Below, piece after piece: positions 62,672 to 64,000 of a stretch of DNA of 64,000 nucleotides. Position 1 is the stretch's first letter. Each line of letters opens with the position of its first letter. Origin of the DNA: Pseudomonas lutea (GTDB taxonomy: Bacteria > Pseudomonadota > Gammaproteobacteria > Pseudomonadales > Pseudomonadaceae); the NCBI RefSeq assembly GCF_000759445.1, contig NZ_JRMB01000001.1, positions 62,001 through 126,000 on the forward strand, given 5' to 3'. A program made the position numbers and the translations under genes. The notes under the pieces are model-generated. The model searched no databases. It was not told the origin of the DNA and saw only the letters and a list, made by a program, of their open reading frames with translations.

Positions 62672-63049
62672 ATGTATAAGATCCCAGGACTGGATGACGC
62701 TTCTCGCGCCAAAGTTGCAAAGCTTTTAGATGCGGGTGAGCTGGTTCCAGTGATGAATAACACCAAATGGGGTGAGATGATCAACTCGATGATCAGTTGC
62801 CCGGAGATGGAGCCCAAGTTTAGGCTACGAAGCGTGTTGGCTCCTCCGGGCCATGTTCTGAAATGGGATGCCGATTGGCACTTCCACATCCATCCGGTCG
62901 CTGAAATCGAATGGCTGGAACTCAAGGCGTTGTCGACAGTGTGGTTGGAGACGACCCTTCGCAAGTGCGGTATCAGATATTCAATTGAGGAGGGTACGCT
63001 CCGTGTGTGGGGTTACATAAAGCGTAATTCACAGCCTGATTGGCGTTGA
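62672..63049 (+). CDS. Hypothetical protein, DUF6678-like (125 aa)
   Basis: A soluble 125-residue protein. The pattern NNTKWGEMINSM near residue 29, FRLRSVLAPPGHVLKWDADWHFHIHPVAEIEWLEL in the middle, and a C-terminal GIRYSIEEGTLRVWGYI resembles the DUF6678 family, a small group of unknown function often found near polymorphic-toxin loci. The family call is from memory of its WxxDWxxHxxxxxxIEWLE pattern. No toxin gene adjoins in this window. Confidence 0.6.
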   Translation: MYKIPGLDDASRAKVAKLLDAGELVPVMNNTKWGEMINSMISCPEMEPKFRLRSVLAPPGHVLKWDADWHFHIHPVAEIEWLELKALSTVWLETTLRKCGIRYSIEEGTLRVWGYIKRNSQPDWR

Positions 63050-63186
63050 CAGGTCCATGCCTCGGTATTCTGAGAATGACAGCTTTCGACCCCTGGCTGC
63101 CCTGCCTAGAGGGCTACAAGCGGCCAAAAGCGGTATTCGATACCCTGCCGTCCAGCAGAAAAGCCAAGCCTCTCCATCTGTGAAAG

Positions 63187-63570
63187 CTAGCCTCTAAGGG
63201 TGCGCATTATTTCCTCGACCACCGGCTTCGTGTATTTATCGCTGGGGTCAGTCTCCGGCGGGTCGTTACTGCGGAACCATTCACCTTGATCGAATGCTTG
63301 GCAAAGCGAGAACGCGGGCTGGGGCATGTCGTTAGTCATACCGACTTCAACAACAGCATTTATGATCCCGTTCATAACGCCGTCGCAAAAATCATAGAGC
63401 AGATATCCTTGTAAATAGCCTTCCGCAACCGCAATGGACAGCTCGTTCAGTACATCATGCGGTGCAACGCCGAAGCGTTCGCAGATGGGAATAAGATCAC
63501 CCAACGTCAAGCCGTACGCTTCCGCTTTCACGGACAGTTCCCTGAGTTCGATTTTCGGTAACACCATCAT
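63187..63570 (-). CDS. Hypothetical protein (127 aa)
   Basis: A soluble acidic protein starting MMVLPKIELRELSVKAEAYG. The middle is helical (LIPICERFGVAPHDVLNELSIAVAEGYLQGYLLYDFCDGVMNGIINAV), the C-terminus FRSNDPPETDPSDKYTKPVVEEIM. No signal peptide or catalytic motif. It could be an orphan immunity protein, given the accessory neighbourhood, but nothing in the sequence shows this. Confidence 0.55.
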   Translation of the reverse strand: MMVLPKIELRELSVKAEAYGLTLGDLIPICERFGVAPHDVLNELSIAVAEGYLQGYLLYDFCDGVMNGIINAVVEVGMTNDMPQPAFSLCQAFDQGEWFRSNDPPETDPSDKYTKPVVEEIMRTLRG

Positions 63571-63738
63571 CCTAAGCTTCTCCGGTCAGGTGTGAAGGTA
63601 GCACTTACAGATGGCTGCACAGCGCTACCACGGGAAGAACTGTCTGAAGGCTTATGTCTATGAGGTTTGGAGAGCGATAGCAGAGGGCAAGGGTGTGCCA
63701 TCGCTCGTAGCGAACCAATTCTTTTCAGGCGTTCAGCA

Positions 63739-63908
63739 CTAGATTTCCGACCGTACGAATGGCAGATCCTCAGCGAATAGCGAAACTTTCAATGTGTTAT
63801 CAGAATCCCGGCCCAAAGCCTCGGCGCATATTTGATGGTGGCGTTAATAAGCTCTAGTCCCAGGCCATCACGGATCACGTCCGAGGCAATCAGAATCCGA
63901 TATTCCAT
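63739..63908 (-). pseudogene. Small frameshifted gene
   Basis: From ATG at 63908 the frame reads MEYRILIASDVIRDGLGLEL and soon becomes implausible. In another frame the sequence continues EALGRDSDNTLKVSLFAEDL and stops at TAG 63739-63741. The two pieces fit small Pseudomonas proteins with an N-terminal VIRDGLGLEL and a later RDSDxTLxVSLFxEDLPF segment. A frameshift near 63825-63835 would join them. Confidence 0.4.
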
Positions 63909-64000
63909 GTCTCATTCTTGTGTTTGAACGTAACCGGCCAGCTAAACGCCGATACGGGTATCGTGCATCTACTTGCATCATCGCAATGATGGCCTCTAGC

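Overview
The window is a piece of a Pseudomonas chromosome. The evidence is the high GC content, hundreds of bases of Pseudomonas-type REP sequence (cores beginning GTAGGAGCGCGCTTGC or GTAGGAGCCGGCTTGC), a Pseudomonas-type nicotinate (nic) catabolic cluster, LexA-type SOS boxes, and many genes typical of the P. fluorescens/P. syringae lineages. I see no tRNA, rRNA, CRISPR array, prophage structural module or replication origin.

Layout. 1-6070: the end of a TonB-dependent siderophore receptor; an SOS block (SRAP peptidase yedK, a UmuD-like S24 protease and a UmuC-like Y-family polymerase, with two perfect LexA boxes and an overlooked 50-residue reading frame ahead of umuC); a small hypothetical gene; and a bile-acid/sodium-symporter-like transporter. 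6095-12949: an Rhs polymorphic-toxin locus read leftwards. It has a 1557-codon Rhs protein with an AT-rich exchangeable C-terminal tip and an overlapping immunity gene, followed by a graveyard of orphan modules (a SUKH-3-like immunity protein, an unknown AT-rich protein, a deaminase-like tip fragment and a decayed second copy of the current tip) separated by copies of a short repeat. 13371-26952: mixed metabolic genes (hemerythrin, sulfonate-binding protein plus FMN monooxygenase, esterase, acetyltransferase, MFS pump), a ku-ligD end-joining pair, an AraC regulator divergent from a carboxymuconolactone-decarboxylase-like gene, and an aldo/keto reductase with an export signal.

27637-38879: the nic regulon. 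nicC-nicD-nicF-nicT run leftwards; nicX, nicR, nicA and nicB run rightwards. Together they take nicotinate to 6-hydroxynicotinate (NicAB), 2,5-dihydroxypyridine (NicC), N-formylmaleamate (NicX), maleamate (NicD) and maleate (NicF). The maleate isomerase gene nicE is not at its expected place. Near-palindromes in the nicC/nicX gap and ahead of nicA are candidate operators. Three tandem REP arrays lie in or beside this region (unit lengths about 214, 138 and 164 bp). A fourth array at 44.2-44.8 kb is an inverted relative of the 164-bp array; the two bracket a TetR regulator, pssA, a CurA-like reductase and an SDR enzyme.

44971-64000: a cyclic-nucleotide-linked MscS channel, a PL7 alginate lyase, an MFS/HxlR divergent pair, a DUF305 protein, a large AlgE-like right-handed helix protein with R-modules whose epimerase active-site motif is altered, an IS66-family element next to a LysR remnant, an HxlR/NmrA divergent pair, an isochorismatase-like hydrolase behind a structured RNA leader, small exported or hypothetical proteins, a second protein with the same R-modules joined to a delta-60 beta-propeller, and several decaying small genes. 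This last third is accessory in character: insertion element, gene remnants, nonsense and frameshift mutations.
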